Source: Dromiciops gliroides (Eukaryota; Chordata; Mammalia; Microbiotheria; Microbiotheriidae). From it: a DNA stretch of 64,000 nt. The position numbers and the translations under genes were made by a program. Of this stretch, positions 32,045-42,814 are shown piece by piece. The notes under the pieces are model-generated. The model was given only the letters and a program-made list of their open reading frames with translations, was not told where the DNA came from and searched no databases. Numbering within the stretch: position 1 is the stretch's first letter; each line of letters begins with the position of its first letter. The stretch spans positions 416,189,669 to 416,253,668 of the forward strand of contig NC_057862.1 in NCBI RefSeq assembly GCF_019393635.1, in the 5' to 3' direction.

Positions 32045-32100
32045 ATCACTTTGGATCAATGAGCAATTATTAAATGCTTACTATGTATCAGGCACTTTAC
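32045..32100 (-). repeat. L2 3'-end fragment
   Basis: CAATTATTAAATGCTTACTA then TGTATCAGGCACTTTA. Confidence 0.6.
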
Positions 32101-32137
32101 AATTTGGAAAAGACAGTTAGAGGGGAAACTGTGCCCT

Positions 32138-32316
32138 CGTGCCTAACTTCTTGAACCCTATATGGGGCCACATAAGTGAATGTGGGGGGTCATGAAAAAT
32201 TTGGTAACAGTAAAAGGTTATATATACCTATTTTATGTACCTATATACATGGGATTGTGTAAAAAATCTCTCAGGCAAAAAGGGGTTGGAAGTGGAAAAA
32301 GTTTAAGAAACCCTGG
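32138..32316 (-). mobile_element. hAT-like MITE, third copy
   Basis: Opposite orientation to the copies at 1375 and 16211: GGTAACAGTAAAAGGTTATA, CCTATTTTATGTACCTATAT and AAAAAGTTTAAGAAACCCTG. It is the only copy without a SINE. Confidence 0.5.
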
Positions 32317-32317
32317 C

Positions 32318-32500
32318 CTAGTAGACAGAGTGCTAGACCTACAGTCAGAATACTTTGGGTTATATTCTTCCTATTAAATGTATGACCATGAGGAAGTAAT
32401 TTAACTTCCCTGGGCCAGAGTTTTACCACCTGTAAATAGAGACAATATTTCTTGAAGCATCTATTTCACAGTATTGTTCTGTGGCTGATCTCACACACAG
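32318..32500 (+). repeat. MIR-type SINE relic
   Basis: CTAGTAGACAGAGTGCTAGA, TGTATGACCATGAGGAAGTA and TTTTACCACCTGTAAATAGA. Confidence 0.6.
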
Positions 32501-32568
32501 GAATCTTAGAAAAGAAAAAGTAATCATCCAGGAAATCAAGGGTTTTTCTCTCATTTAGTAAATGCCTA

Positions 32569-32570
<2 letters not shown>

Positions 32571-32614
<44 letters not shown>
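32571..32614. repeat. (AT)n array abutting a SINE tail
   Basis: About 44 bp of AT repeat directly joined to the SINE T-run at 32615. Confidence 0.95.
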
Positions 32615-32632
<18 letters not shown>

Positions 32633-32767
32633 GTGAGGCAATTGGGGTTAAGTGACTTGCCCAGGGTCACACAGCTAGTAAGTATTAAGTGTCTGAGGCC
32701 GGATTTGAACTCAGGTCCTCCTGATTCCAGGGCCCGTGCTCTATCCACTGCACCATCTAGCTGCCCC
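32615..32767 (-). mobile_element. WSINE1-type SINE
   Basis: Minus-strand copy. On its own strand the A-tail runs into (TA)n. CTATGATAT before the array and CTATAATAT after the SINE suggest the TSD encloses the array. Confidence 0.93.
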
Positions 32768-32769
32768 TA

Positions 32770-33420
32770 TAATATTCTAATGAACGAAAAAAGTTTGGCC
32801 TCCCCAAAGACTTTATCCATTCCACAAATATTGACCAAACATCAACTGTTTGTACAGTACTTCTCTAAGGGCAATCAGCAAGTATACATAACACTTTTCA
32901 GTTGGGGCAGAGAGTAAATCAATATGCCAGAAGCAGGAGGGTAATGGCAGTGATAGATACAGTTGGAAGGCTTGTTTGTAGAACTGTAACTTTCAATTTG
33001 TGTTTCTCAGCCAAGCAACTCAAAACATGCTCGAGGTAAAAGGCACAAAACATATCATCAATTCAATTGGTTGAATGTGGAGAGGCTGTGCCAGAGACGC
33101 TTGCAATATTTTAAAACTACCCATGGTGTTGGGGAAATTGTATAGGTAAAGCCAGGACAGGGAAGAGCTCTCCTTGGGTCAAACTATCGTGTGCCATGTG
33201 GTAGTTTCCTATTATAATTATTCTTGCTAACTAGATGCTAAGCTCAATTGTTCCTCCACTGTTGAAAAATTGCAAGTTTTGCCAACAACTGGGGCCAAAG
33301 CACCAACTTCCCTACCCTAGTTATGGCTTTTGTTGGCTATAGCTAGATCACGGAAGACCTTGAATTCTAGGCAAGGGAATACTATGGAATACTTAAGAAG
33401 GATAATATGGCAGCCTAATA
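32770..33420. other. Unique sequence
   Basis: No gene or recognised repeat. Confidence 0.4.
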
Positions 33421-33425
33421 AGCTA

Positions 33426-33684
33426 ATTTTTTTTTGTTCTTGTTCAGTCATTTTTTCAATCCTGTCTGACTCTTTGTGACCCCATTTGGGGTTTTCTTGT
33501 CAAAGATAGTGAAATGGTTTGCCATTTCCTTCTCCAGCTCATTTGAGAGATAAGGAAGCTGGGTTAAGTGACTTGCCCAGGGTCATGCAGTTAGTAAGTT
33601 TCTGAGTCTGGATTTAAACTCAGGAAGATAAGTGTTCCTCACTCCAGGCCCAGCACTCTATCCATTGCACCACCTACCTTCCTC
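33426..33684 (-). mobile_element. RTE-tailed SINE
   Basis: Full-length minus-strand copy: GTTCAGTCATTTTTTCAATC, TTTGTGACCCCATTTGGGGT, GAAATGGTTTGCCATTTCCT and the reversed head ATTGCACCACCTACC. Confidence 0.88.
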
Positions 33685-34010
33685 AATGAGCTAAATATTC
33701 CCTCTCAAAAGTTTACTTCTAAGAATCATATAATTATTATAGAGCTAATAAGCAGCAGAAAGTTCACTTAAGAATATTTTTTGTAATTTACCTTACTGCT
33801 CAATAACTACTTTAAGCCTATAGTTTTATAGATACCTTCAATAATAAGGTTGGATCTTAGTCTTGCCTCTAAGGACAGGCAGAAATAACTATAGCTCTGA
33901 AACATATTGTTTAGTCAATATGGAGAGACATCAAGTGAATATAATGGTAAAAGAGATTTACTGAATTAACTTCAAAGATTCTCTAACATAAAGACAAATG
34001 GGATTTTTCC
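33685..34010. other. Unique sequence
   Basis: No gene or recognised repeat. Confidence 0.4.
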
Positions 34011-34015
34011 TTTTT

Positions 34016-34643
34016 TCTGTTTAGAATTTTATTTTCCAAATTACACATAAAAACAAATTTTGACATCAATTTTTTTTTTACAGGACAATGGGGTTAAGTG
34101 ACTTGCCCAGGGTCACACAGCTGGTATCAAGTGTCTGAGGCCAGATTTGAACTCAGGTACTCCTGAATCCAGGGCTGGTACTTTATCCACTGCGCCACCT
34201 AGCTGCCCCAACATCAATTTTTTAAAACTTTGTGTTTCAACCTCTCTTCCTCCCTCCCTCCCCATTCCCCACCCTCAAGAACTCAAGCAATTCAATATAA
34301 GTTATACATGAGTAGTCATGGAAAACATCTCCACATTAGCCAGGTTGTGAGAGAAAACAGACAAAAACAAAACTTCAGATTGAGGAACTATCAAAAAAAA
34401 GCTATATTATGCTTCAATCTGTTTTTAGATACTATCAGTTCTTTCTATGTAGATGGATTGCAATTTTCATAAGTCCTTCAGAGTTATATTGGATCATTGC
34501 AATGCTGAAAATAACCACATCCTTCTCTGCAGATCATCTTACACTATTACTGTTCTTTTGTATATAGTACATTTCACTCTGCTTCAGTTCATGTAGGTCT
34601 TTCCAGGTTTTTCTGATAGCATCCTGTTCATCATAACCTTTAT
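34016..34643 (-). repeat. L1 3' end, 5'-truncated, SINE-interrupted
   Basis: GTTCATGTAGGTCTTTCCAG, GGATCATTGCAATGCTGAAA and TATAAGTTATACATGAGTAG are reversed L1 3' region. A SINE lies at 34076-34210. Confidence 0.85.
34076..34210 (-). mobile_element. WSINE1-type SINE in L1
   Basis: Minus-strand copy lacking part of the core. Exact TSD ACATCAATTTTTT at 34063-34075 and 34211-34223. Confidence 0.94.
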
Positions 34644-34841
34644 ATAGTACCTTAAACTTGACAAAGAATTTTCTTCACATGCATATACAAATAAAACATA
34701 TATAATACATGTGATCAGAACCCACAACTGACTTTAAAATGACTTGTTTTGTTTATAATTTGTCCTCATACATCTACATATATTTTCAATCTCTTCCTCC
34801 TCTCCTACATCTTCAGGGACTTTGTTCCTCTCTCTCTAACA

Positions 34842-35043
34842 TAGGGTTTCTGAACCTTTTTGAGTGTCATGGATCCCCTTTGCCAGCCTGGTGAAGTCTA
34901 TAGGTCACTTCTCAGAATAAAGTTTTTTAAATGCATAAATCAAGTACATAGAATTACAAAGAAAATCAATTATACTGAAATACAGTTTTCAAAATATGAA
35001 AAAAAACAAAACAAGTTCACAAAACTCAGGTTAACAACCCCTA
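34842..35043 (-). mobile_element. hAT-like MITE, second family
   Basis: Ends AGGGTTTCTGAACC and GGTTAACAACCCCT are imperfect inverted repeats. The interior (AATTGATTTTCTTTGTAATTC on the minus strand) matches the copy at 62566-62748 in the other orientation. Confidence 0.6.
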
Positions 35044-35044
35044 C

Positions 35045-35390
35045 TGAACATTTTCCTTCTCTCCTCACTATAAATCTGCAGGTCCCTCTTGCTTAGATTC
35101 CAACTTCATCTCTGCCTACTGACCTCCCTTGCTTCCTTCAAGTTCCCACCTTCTACAGGAAGCCTTTTCCAACCCCTCTTAATCTCAGTGCCTCCCTCTG
35201 TTAATTATTTCCTATTTATCCTGTATATTATCCCGTTTGTAAACATTTGCTTATTGTCTCTCTCATTATGTTGGGAACTTCTTGAGGGTAGGGACTAATT
35301 TTTTGTGTTTCTTTGTATCTCTAGTACTTAGCACAGTGCCTGGCACATAGTAGGTGCTTAGTTAATGTTTACTGACTGATGTCACCTTTA
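35045..35390 (+). repeat. L2 3' end
   Basis: TTCTACAGGAAGCCTTTTCC, TTAATTATTTCCTATTTATC, GAACTTCTTGAGGGTAGGGA and TAGCACAGTGCCTGGCACAT. Confidence 0.88.
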
Positions 35391-35441
35391 TCTTGGGGGG
35401 AAAAGATCTTTGCTTGACCTTGTTGTTCTCTCTAGCTACTG

Positions 35442-35443
<2 letters not shown>

Positions 35444-35482
<39 letters not shown>
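35444..35482. repeat. (GT)n array formed at a SINE tail
   Basis: About 39 bp of GT repeat lying between the left TSD copy and the SINE body, where the A-tail should be. Confidence 0.95.
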
Positions 35483-35486
<4 letters not shown>

Positions 35487-35615
35487 GCCATTGGGATTAG
35501 GTGACTTGCCCAAGGTCACATAGCTAGTAAGTGTCAAGTGTATGAGGCTGGATTTGAACTCAGGTCCTCCTGACTCCAGGGCCAGTGCTCTATTCACTGC
35601 ACCACCTAGCTGCCC
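35444..35615 (-). mobile_element. WSINE1-type SINE with (CA)n tail
   Basis: Minus-strand copy. TSD CTAGCTACTGTC / CTAGCTACCATC at 35432-35443 and 35616-35627 (two mismatches) encloses both body and GT array. Confidence 0.92.
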
Positions 35616-35679
35616 CTAGCTACCATCTTTTGCAGGGCTACTCTTCCATCTTCTTATCACTCACTCACTGATACAGTAA

Positions 35680-35860
35680 AAAGAGAGCAGGATTTGGATT
35701 CAGAAGACTTAGATTAAAATCCCAATTCTTCTGTTCACTGAAGGTCCCTCCCAGAACTAAAATATATGATTTATGTCCTCTCATCTATCTCCCTGTGTGA
35801 CTCTGGGCAAGTCAATTTACCTTTCTAGGCTTCAGCTTTCATAGAGCAAGGAATAACATG
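35680..35860 (+). repeat. MIR-like relic
   Basis: GCAGGATTTGGATTCAGAAG and GTGTGACTCTGGGCAAGTCA, with an unrelated stretch between. Confidence 0.5.
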
Positions 35861-36332
35861 TAAGAATCTTTTTATGATCTGGCTTCTGCCTCTGCCAGAC
35901 TCTCCCATCTGTCAAATAGCAATCCCTGGGCTTCCCATAAGATAAAGATCTGGGAAGGGCTCACATTTTCTCCCACCTTGGTAGACATAATGACCTGCTT
36001 CCAAATGAAAGAGCAAGTCTAAACAAGTCTAAGCTTCAACCTCAGGGCTTCTTTCTCACATTGTATTTCTTTCCCTGAGCACAGATGACCAGATCCAAAC
36101 AGGAGGATCCTTATCTCCAAAAAGAGTTTTTTGTATCATTTTCTCTAGTTCTTCATATCCCCATCCCATTGCCTTGGGAATATTACTTAAAGCTGAAGTT
36201 TACCTCAAATCTGGGCTCTCCCAAAAAGAGAGAAGTAGAAAGATACACAGCTATTTATTTCCTCTACACTAAAGAAATGCTAAACACAAAGATTAATAAA
36301 CATGCATCAATAGAGTCTCAAGAAAGAATACT

Positions 36333-36482
36333 GGGGCAGCTAGGTGGCGCAGTGGATAGAGCACCAGCCCTAGAGTCAGGAGTACTTGAGTTCAAATCCA
36401 GCCTCAGACACTTAACACTTACTAGCTGTGTGACCCTAGGCAAGTCACTTAACCCCAATTACCTCACAAAAAAAAAAAAAGA
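36333..36482 (+). mobile_element. WSINE1-type SINE
   Basis: Plus-strand copy with exact TSD AAGAAAGAATACT at 36320-36332 and 36483-36495. Confidence 0.95.
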
Positions 36483-36495
36483 AAGAAAGAATACT

Positions 36496-36837
36496 TAGTG
36501 ATATACTCTTCCAGGAGGTTAATATTTAACACATCAAGACATGGTACAATTTGCAGAACCACTAAATGGGTAATTTTATATTTCGCCTTGGATCTGCACA
36601 GTCCAAACAGTTCCCTCTGTATTCTGGCACAACAGCCCAAGGGTTGAGCTCCTTCTGCTATTGGTAGTTAATCTCTCCAATGCAAAAACTCTTCCCGCCA
36701 CTAGTTATCTCTGATGAAGAGATCCAGAATCTTTGGACCTCTGTATTCGTGAGGTTGCCTCCAAGGATGGACGTGCATTCTCAAAATCACTATAAGGTCA
36801 CCTAGGCTCAGAGAAGGAAACCAAGGTAGAAAAGGTA
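36496..36837. other. Unique sequence
   Basis: No gene or recognised repeat. Confidence 0.4.
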
Positions 36838-37015
36838 AAATGGTATGATAGAAAGAACATTGGCTCTGGAGTCAAAGGACCTGGGTTCAAATCCTACCTC
36901 TGATATTTACTACCTATGTGAACCAGGGAAATCACTTAACTACCCTTGACCCCTGTTCCCTCATCTATAAAATAATAGAGTCTCTGATCTTCTTCCATGT
37001 CTAGATCTATGATCT
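36838..37015 (+). repeat. MIR-type SINE
   Basis: TGGCTCTGGAGTCAAAGGAC, TGGGTTCAAATCCTACCTCT and CCCTCATCTATAAAATAATA, followed by the extended tail CTAGATCTATGATCTGAT. Confidence 0.75.
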
Positions 37016-37317
37016 GATAAGGCCATATGCTTTAGGTGCTGTGAATTCAAGCTTCACCATTTTTTCCAGGGTGGAAGAAATGCTACTACTCCTTCCTCCT
37101 GCCTCATGGAAAATCTAGAAAGGAAGAACAACTTCCTACCCAAGAGAATCAAAGGAAAAGAGTAAAACAGATTCTATCTCTCCTTTTTAAGCTGATAAAG
37201 TTCCTCCTCTACTATTGTCATGGGGTTAAAGGATTGTAATGGAGACTGGAACATGCCCAGAATGTATCAGTGGGCTCAGTTGATGCAAATTCCCCACATG
37301 GAGAGGCTGAAGAGTCT

Positions 37318-37445
37318 GTTTTGCAGATGAGAAAACTGAGCCTGAGATGCTAAGTGACTTAGCAAGAATATGTTAGAACTGGGTTCCACACCCAGGTCTT
37401 CCAATTTCAAGTCTAACTTCTTTCCCCTGCACTATGTGGTCGCTC
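37318..37445 (-). repeat. MIR-type SINE relic
   Basis: TTGCAGATGAGAAAACTGAG, TAAGTGACTTAGCAAGAATA and the reversed head CCTGCACTATGTGG. Confidence 0.7.
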
Positions 37446-37507
37446 TAGGCACCCACTAAATATGTATTAAATTATAGACTGAGCTAATTTTCACATAACC
37501 ATGTTCC

Positions 37508-37869
37508 TGTAACGATTGGAATGACGCCACCTGCTGGAGACTTACTGTAGAAAAGCTCCACCATGAAAGGAAGGCGGAGGACCATGTGTCTTTTCTTTTG
37601 TGTCAGGAAGTGATGTTCGCTGGTAGGAGGAGGAAGGGGGAGCTGGGCGCTCTGTCTCTCTCTCTTTTCTTTGGACTCTGGTGGAGAGCGGAGCTAGAAA
37701 TGTGCTCTCCCTTTAATACATAGATGAATGTAGGCCTTTCTCTCTCTCTTTACCAAATTCTTATTCTCCTTAATAAATACTTAAAAGCCTAACTCTTGCT
37801 AAAGCTTATAATTTATTGGCAACCACTCATTAGATATTTTAGACAGACTAGCTAGAATTTTAGCCCTTA
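37508..37869 (+). mobile_element. Solo LTR of an endogenous retrovirus
   Basis: About 362 bp beginning TGTAACGATTGG, with a U3-like GC-richer part, an AATAAA signal at 37772-37777 and a short U5-like end. TTCC flanks both ends (37504-37507 and 37870-37873), a 4-bp TSD. No internal retroviral sequence is seen on either side, so it is a recombined remnant. The family is unnamed here and the age moderate. Confidence 0.6.
37522..37540 (-). promoter_or_regulatory. CTCF-like motif inside the solo LTR
   Basis: GCCACCTGCTGG (37526-37537) is the reverse complement of the CTCF core CCAGCAGGTGGC. It is the best CTCF match I found in the window. Confidence 0.45.
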
Positions 37870-37904
37870 TTCCTAAATTATTAAGGTCAAATTATGTTGC
37901 ACAG

Positions 37905-38300
37905 ATGTACCCCTCTTCTGAAGTTCCCCATTGCTATCTTTCTAATCTCCCATGTTCTCAATCCATTCTTTTTTTTTTTTTGGCAGAGCAATGAGGGTTA
38001 AGTGATTTGCCCAGGGTCACACAGCTAGTAAGTGTCAAGTGTCTGAGGCCGGATTTGAACTTGGATCCTTCTGAATCCAGGGCTGGTGCTTTATCCACTG
38101 CGCCACTTTGTCGCCCCATCAATCTATTCTTTATCTTTCATTTCTTACTCAATTGAACCTGCTCTCTTCAGAGTTACCAATGATCTCTTAATTGCCAAGT
38201 TTAATGATCTTTTTTCAATTTTCATCTTTCTTGATCTTTTGAAAATATTTCACATCTTGAACACTCTTTCCTTCTAGATATTTGCTCATTCTTCTCTGAG
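37905..38300 (+). repeat. L2 LINE, RT start, SINE-interrupted
   Basis: After the SINE the frame reads LFRVTNDLLIAKFNDLFSIF then IFLDLLKIFHILNTL. This parallels L2 RT (SKVTNDLLIAKSNG..., LLDLSAAFDTVDH), with the FD catalytic block degraded. Confidence 0.75.
37971..38118 (-). mobile_element. WSINE1-type SINE in L2
   Basis: Minus-strand copy. TSD TCAATCCATTCTT / TCAATCTATTCTT at 37958-37970 and 38119-38131 (one mismatch). Confidence 0.94.
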
Positions 38301-39100
38301 ATATTGAAATTATGTAACTGTGTCACCAATAAAAATTCTTATATCTACACAGTTAAAAAAGAACTGTGAAACAGACTATTCTAACTGATTTTTTAAGTCT
38401 CCAAAATCAAGAGTTTCAATGGGTTTTTAACCCATTTGTTAAAACTATAAAAAGCAACATTTTCTGATTTGTTTAAGAGAACTGATTCACATCGAAAGAA
38501 ATGGAAATTTACTAGCTAAATTTCAACAAACACCTTTGCATAATTGATGGATAGAATTGAAAAAACGAGCATCACAATTGAGTAAGCATAGCCAGGGATG
38601 CATTTCTTACATTTTGATCCACATATATTTATGAGGTATCTTTTTCTGCTGTGACAACCATTAAAACCAAGTATCAAAATAAACTAAAATCATACCTCTG
38701 AATCTCTGCAGCACACAGTTAAATCAAAGTTTTCAAAAATAATGAAGCCTATTCAATCACCTTGCTCTCTCTAAAATATCTTTATTACTAGTAACATTTC
38801 AGTAAAAGTAAAAAGGGGTTTGTACCATTAACAAGTAAAATATTGTTTTCAAAATAGGATTTCATCTTTATCTCATTCTTTTTCATTTCTATTTATTTCA
38901 TTCTTTTATAATGCTTATCATTTTAGTACAGTGGTATGTGTATATAACTTATAAATAAGTACAAATTAATATATCAGGGTCCTTGCTCAACAATTTTTTA
39001 TTCTTGGGGCGCTTGATCACTGCCATAGTTATATATTGGATTCTGGAAGCTATTTTAAAGTGGCTCCAACATAAAAATTAGTGAGATGTAGTTAAATATA
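38301..39100. other. Unique AT-rich sequence
   Basis: No gene or recognised repeat over 800 bp. Confidence 0.4.
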
Positions 39101-39104
39101 ATAG

Positions 39105-39300
39105 CAATGACCTGGGTTCATTCAAGTCCTGGCTAAGAGACTTCCTACTCAGTGATCATGGAAAAGTGAGTGAGCTTTGCCTCAAAAATAAGGACAAGAA
39201 TATACACGCTAATATATTCATGGGGTGTTGTGAGGAGAGAGAGTACTTTGTAAACTTTAAAACTAGATGTGTGAGTTATTCCTATTATTAGTAATAGTAT
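39105..39300 (+). repeat. MIR-type SINE relic
   Basis: ACCTGGGTTCATTCAAGTCC, GGGGTGTTGTGAGGAGAGAG and TTTGTAAACTTTAAAACTAG, ending in a TATTATTA-like tail. Confidence 0.6.
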
Positions 39301-39800
39301 TGTTCATGCACATGAGTTTAAATAGATTGTTCTCTTTGCATACTAGTGCATTCATGATACTTTGACATGGTGAGTTACTTCCCTTTCATCCGAATGTGGC
39401 CATGCTTCTCTATACAATAAAATCCAAGCATACCAAGTATTCCATGAGCCTTCAAAATCAGCTATGAGCAAAGCAACAGGGCAAAAAGTCATTTTTGTGA
39501 TTCTGTTGAAGTATAGGCCCACTTTCTAGCATTTCTCACAGCTAAATCTGCCAATCTAAATAAAAAGAAAAATATGGGAACAGCACATGTAGTCCACTCT
39601 TTCCCGGACTGGGACATTTCATTCTGAATAATAAGGAATCTATTTTGAAGGTAATTTTAAAAACTAAGTGGCTTCAACTTTGGCCTTCTCTATAGTGCCT
39701 GAGTTGCAGAATGCCTCATAATCCAATGGGAAAACAAAAAGTTTAAGGCAGAAGCCTGAAATTTCTGGCCAGAATCATCTGAAATCCATGTTTGTAGAGA
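39301..39800. other. Unique sequence
   Basis: No gene or recognised repeat. Confidence 0.4.
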
Positions 39801-40010
39801 GGCAATGTGGTACAGTCCCTAGCGGTTATGGTATTGTTCTATCAGAGAGGCACAGGCTCCAATCCTACCTCTGACATTTAATAATTGTGTGACCCTTGGG
39901 AAGTGACTTCTCTTCTTAATGCCTCAGTTTCACCATCTGTAAAATGAAGGGGTTGAACTCAATGGCCTCTACAATCCCTTCCAACTTTAACTCTATGTTC
40001 ATATTCCTAA
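39801..40010 (+). repeat. MIR-type SINE
   Basis: GAGGCAATGTGGTACAGTCC, AATTGTGTGACCCTTGGGAA, CACCATCTGTAAAATGAAGG and CTACAATCCCTTCCAACTTT. Confidence 0.8.
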
Positions 40011-40151
40011 ACCACAAGTGGTATCCTGTCACAGAGTCACCACTTTAAAGAGTAAATAACATGGCATCAAATGGAAGAAACAAAGAACAACTTAATTGTC
40101 ACCTAAAATTCTACAAACATTTATCAATAATGTGTAAGACTCTATGTTGGG

Positions 40152-40306
40152 GGGCAGCTAGGTGGCACAGTGGCACAAGCACTGGCCTTGGACTTAGGAG
40201 GACCTGAGTTCAAATCCAGCCTCAGACACTTGACACTTACTAGCTGTGTGACCCTGGGCAAGTCACTTAACCCTCATTGCCCCACAAAAAAAAGAAAAAG
40301 AAAAAG
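40152..40306 (+). mobile_element. WSINE1-type SINE
   Basis: Plus-strand copy with exact 16-bp TSD (AAGACTCTATGTTGGG) at 40136-40151 and 40307-40322. Confidence 0.95.
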
Positions 40307-40322
40307 AAGACTCTATGTTGGG

Positions 40323-40942
40323 TGGGAGGAATATAAAGATGAAAAACTACATAGCCCCTGGCTTGGGGACTTTACATTCTAATGGCAAAGGTGGTGAGGA
40401 TATGGCGTATGCATAGAGATGTATGTCATCAGGTAGAACATGATGCAGCAAAGGAGAAATTGTGATAAAATGCTCTTAGGAAAACTTGAAGTAGAGCACT
40501 CTGAACTGGAGTAATTCAGAAAACTTACCTGTGCCTAAAAAAAGGAAAAGTAGAATTGGTGCTTTAAATCTTACTGCATATCACTAATAGCATCCAAAGG
40601 TTAAACCTCTGGGATTAGACCTCGTGTCTGTCTAACCCTTGGTGAAATAGGAATTCACTGATTTTTAAGCCATGTTTTCTTCATTCATAAATAATACCTC
40701 TTAGTACATCAATACTCACTAGAGCTGCAATTTTCTTAATGCGAGTACATCATGACTTCTAATATGAAGCACAAATAGAATTATGACATCTAGGTAAAAC
40801 ATAATTTCTTAAAAATGATAAGGCTTACCATGGTGTTGGTTTGTTTTAACTGTCTTTTACTAGTAGAGTGGGTATGATATAGAGATGAGGATCGAAGGGA
40901 GTCTTTGAGAAATGAAAGAGATATAAAAGAAAAAGTCTCAGT
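40323..40942. other. Unique sequence
   Basis: Only a short reversed L2-like phrase at 40345-40385. No gene. Confidence 0.4.
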
Positions 40943-40950
40943 AAAACATT

Positions 40951-41113
40951 TTTTTTGTTTGTTTTTTGGGGTTTTTTTAGTGAGGCAATTGGAGTTAAGT
41001 GATTTGCCCAGGGTCACACAACTAGTAAGTGTCAAGTGTCTGAGGCCGGATTTGAACTCAGGTACTCCTGAATCCAGGGTCAGTGCTCTATCCACTGCTC
41101 CACCTAGCTGCCC
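40951..41113 (-). mobile_element. WSINE1-type SINE
   Basis: Minus-strand copy with AAAACATT at 40943-40950 and 41114-41121 as the TSD. Confidence 0.92.
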
Positions 41114-41199
41114 AAAACATTTACTTTTAAAACAAAATAAAGTGACAGGTCTGACAACAAAATCCAAGTCAAATACAGCAGATATTGTTGGTAACATAC

Positions 41200-41435
41200 A
41201 GTAATGATAACTCACAATTATATAGTGTTTTGGGGTTTGCAAAGCACTTGAAATACATTTTCTTATTTGGTCCTGACAATGCTTCATGAGGTGGGGGGGT
41301 GGTATTATTAACCTCACTTGATGGATGAAGAAAGTGAAGTTCATGAGTTTCAATGACTTGCTCAGTCACATGACCAATGAATATTTGAATCAGGATTTAA
41401 ATACTGGTTTTTCCAACTCCAAGTCCATCACTAAA
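41200..41435 (-). repeat. MIR-type SINE, nearly full length
   Basis: AATTATATAGTGTTTTGGGG, TTTGCAAAGCACTTGAAATA, GAAGTTCATGAGTTTCAATG and ACTCCAAGTCCATCACTAAA. Confidence 0.8.
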
Positions 41436-41727
41436 TCTTTCCACCTGCCTAGTTGTCAAGCACATCTCCTTTCTGTTAACAATCTGTAAACTTTCAAAGT
41501 GGAAAATCACGACCACACTATTAGGTGATTTGGCATATCTATTTTCAGGAAATGTTTACTGTTGTTGCTATTGTTGGAGAGGGAAAGGAAAGGCTCTATC
41601 TAAGTACTCATGTTGTTTCAAAACAAAATTCATTCACCCAAAATATATATGAAAATAATAAGCATCATTCTTCTCCAACTCCTATCCTCCCTCCCACCCT
41701 CACTTCCTCCATAACATAAATGTGTTT

Positions 41728-42729
41728 TTTTACATCTTAAGCAGTGTTTTGTTTTTTCCAATTACATGTAAAGGCAATTTTTAACATTCATTTTTTAAAA
41801 TTTGAGTTCCTAATTTTCTTCATCCCTCCATCACCTCCCCCTTCCCTAAAAATGTATTTTAAATAAGCTATATATATATATGTGCAATCATATAAAACAT
41901 ATTTCCATTTTAGTCATGTCGTGAAAGAAGAAACAGATAAAAAGGGGGAAAACACAATAAAGATAAAGAAAGTGAAAATAGTATACCTCAATCTGCATTC
42001 AGACTCCATCAATTCTTTCTTTGGGTATGTGGATACCATTTTCCATCATGAGTCTTTTTGAAATTGTTTTGGATCATTGTATTGCTGAGAAGAGCTAGGT
42101 CTATCATAGTTGATCATCATACAATATTGCTGTTACTGTGCATGATGTTCTCCTGGTTCTGCTCACTTCACTTTGCATCAATTCATGTAAGTCTTTCCAG
42201 GTTTTTCTGAAATCTGCTTGCTCATCATTTCTTATAGCACAATAGTATTCTATTACATTCATATACCATAACCTGTTCAGCCATTCCCCAATTGATAGGC
42301 ATCACCTCAATTTCCAATTCTTTGCCACCACAAAAAGAGCTGCTATAAATGTTTTTTTTTTATAAATAGGTTCTTTTCCATTTTTTATGATCTCTTTGGG
42401 ATGTAGACCTACTACTGGTATTGATGGATCAAAGAGTATGCACAGTTTGATTGCCTTCTGGGGAGAGTTCCAAATTGTTCTCTAGAATAGTTGGATCAAT
42501 TAATAACTCCACCAATAGCGCATTAGTGTCCCAATTTCCCCACACTCTCACCAATGTTTATAATTTTCCTTTTCTGTTATATTAGCCAATATGATAGGTG
42601 TAAGGTGATGCCTTAGAATTGTTTTAGTTTGCATTTCTCCAATCAATAGGCATTTACAGTATTTTTTCATATGACTATAGATAGCTTTGATTCTTTTGTC
42701 TGAAAATGGCCTGTTCATATCCTTTGACC
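41728..42729 (-). mobile_element. 5'-truncated L1 LINE, 1.0 kb
   Basis: Contains the 3' UTR and C-terminal ORF2 on the minus strand (GGCATCACCTCAATTTCCAA, CTCCTGGTTCTGCTCACTTC). The TSD ACATAAATGTGTTT is exact at 41714-41727 and 42730-42743, so both ends are known. A minus-strand ORF (42548-42814) is only the end of ORF2 read into the flank. Confidence 0.95.
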
Positions 42730-42814
42730 ACATAAATGTGTTTGGCATTCCTATACAACATATAGAGAAAATTCCTGACATTACCACCATCATTATTATT
42801 ACTATCATTGTCAT

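Noticed and set aside
32566-32917. Recurrent translated motif such as LGLSDLPRVTQLVSVKCLRPDLNSG on many ORFs across the window
   Set aside because: It looks like a conserved protein family but is just the minus-strand translation of the WSINE1 core; the mirror version (DRAPALDSGGPEFKSSLRHLTLTSC) is the plus-strand translation.
41728-42729. Multi-residue minus ORF at 42548-42814 as a gene
   Set aside because: It is the end of L1 ORF2 running into flanking DNA beyond an exact TSD.
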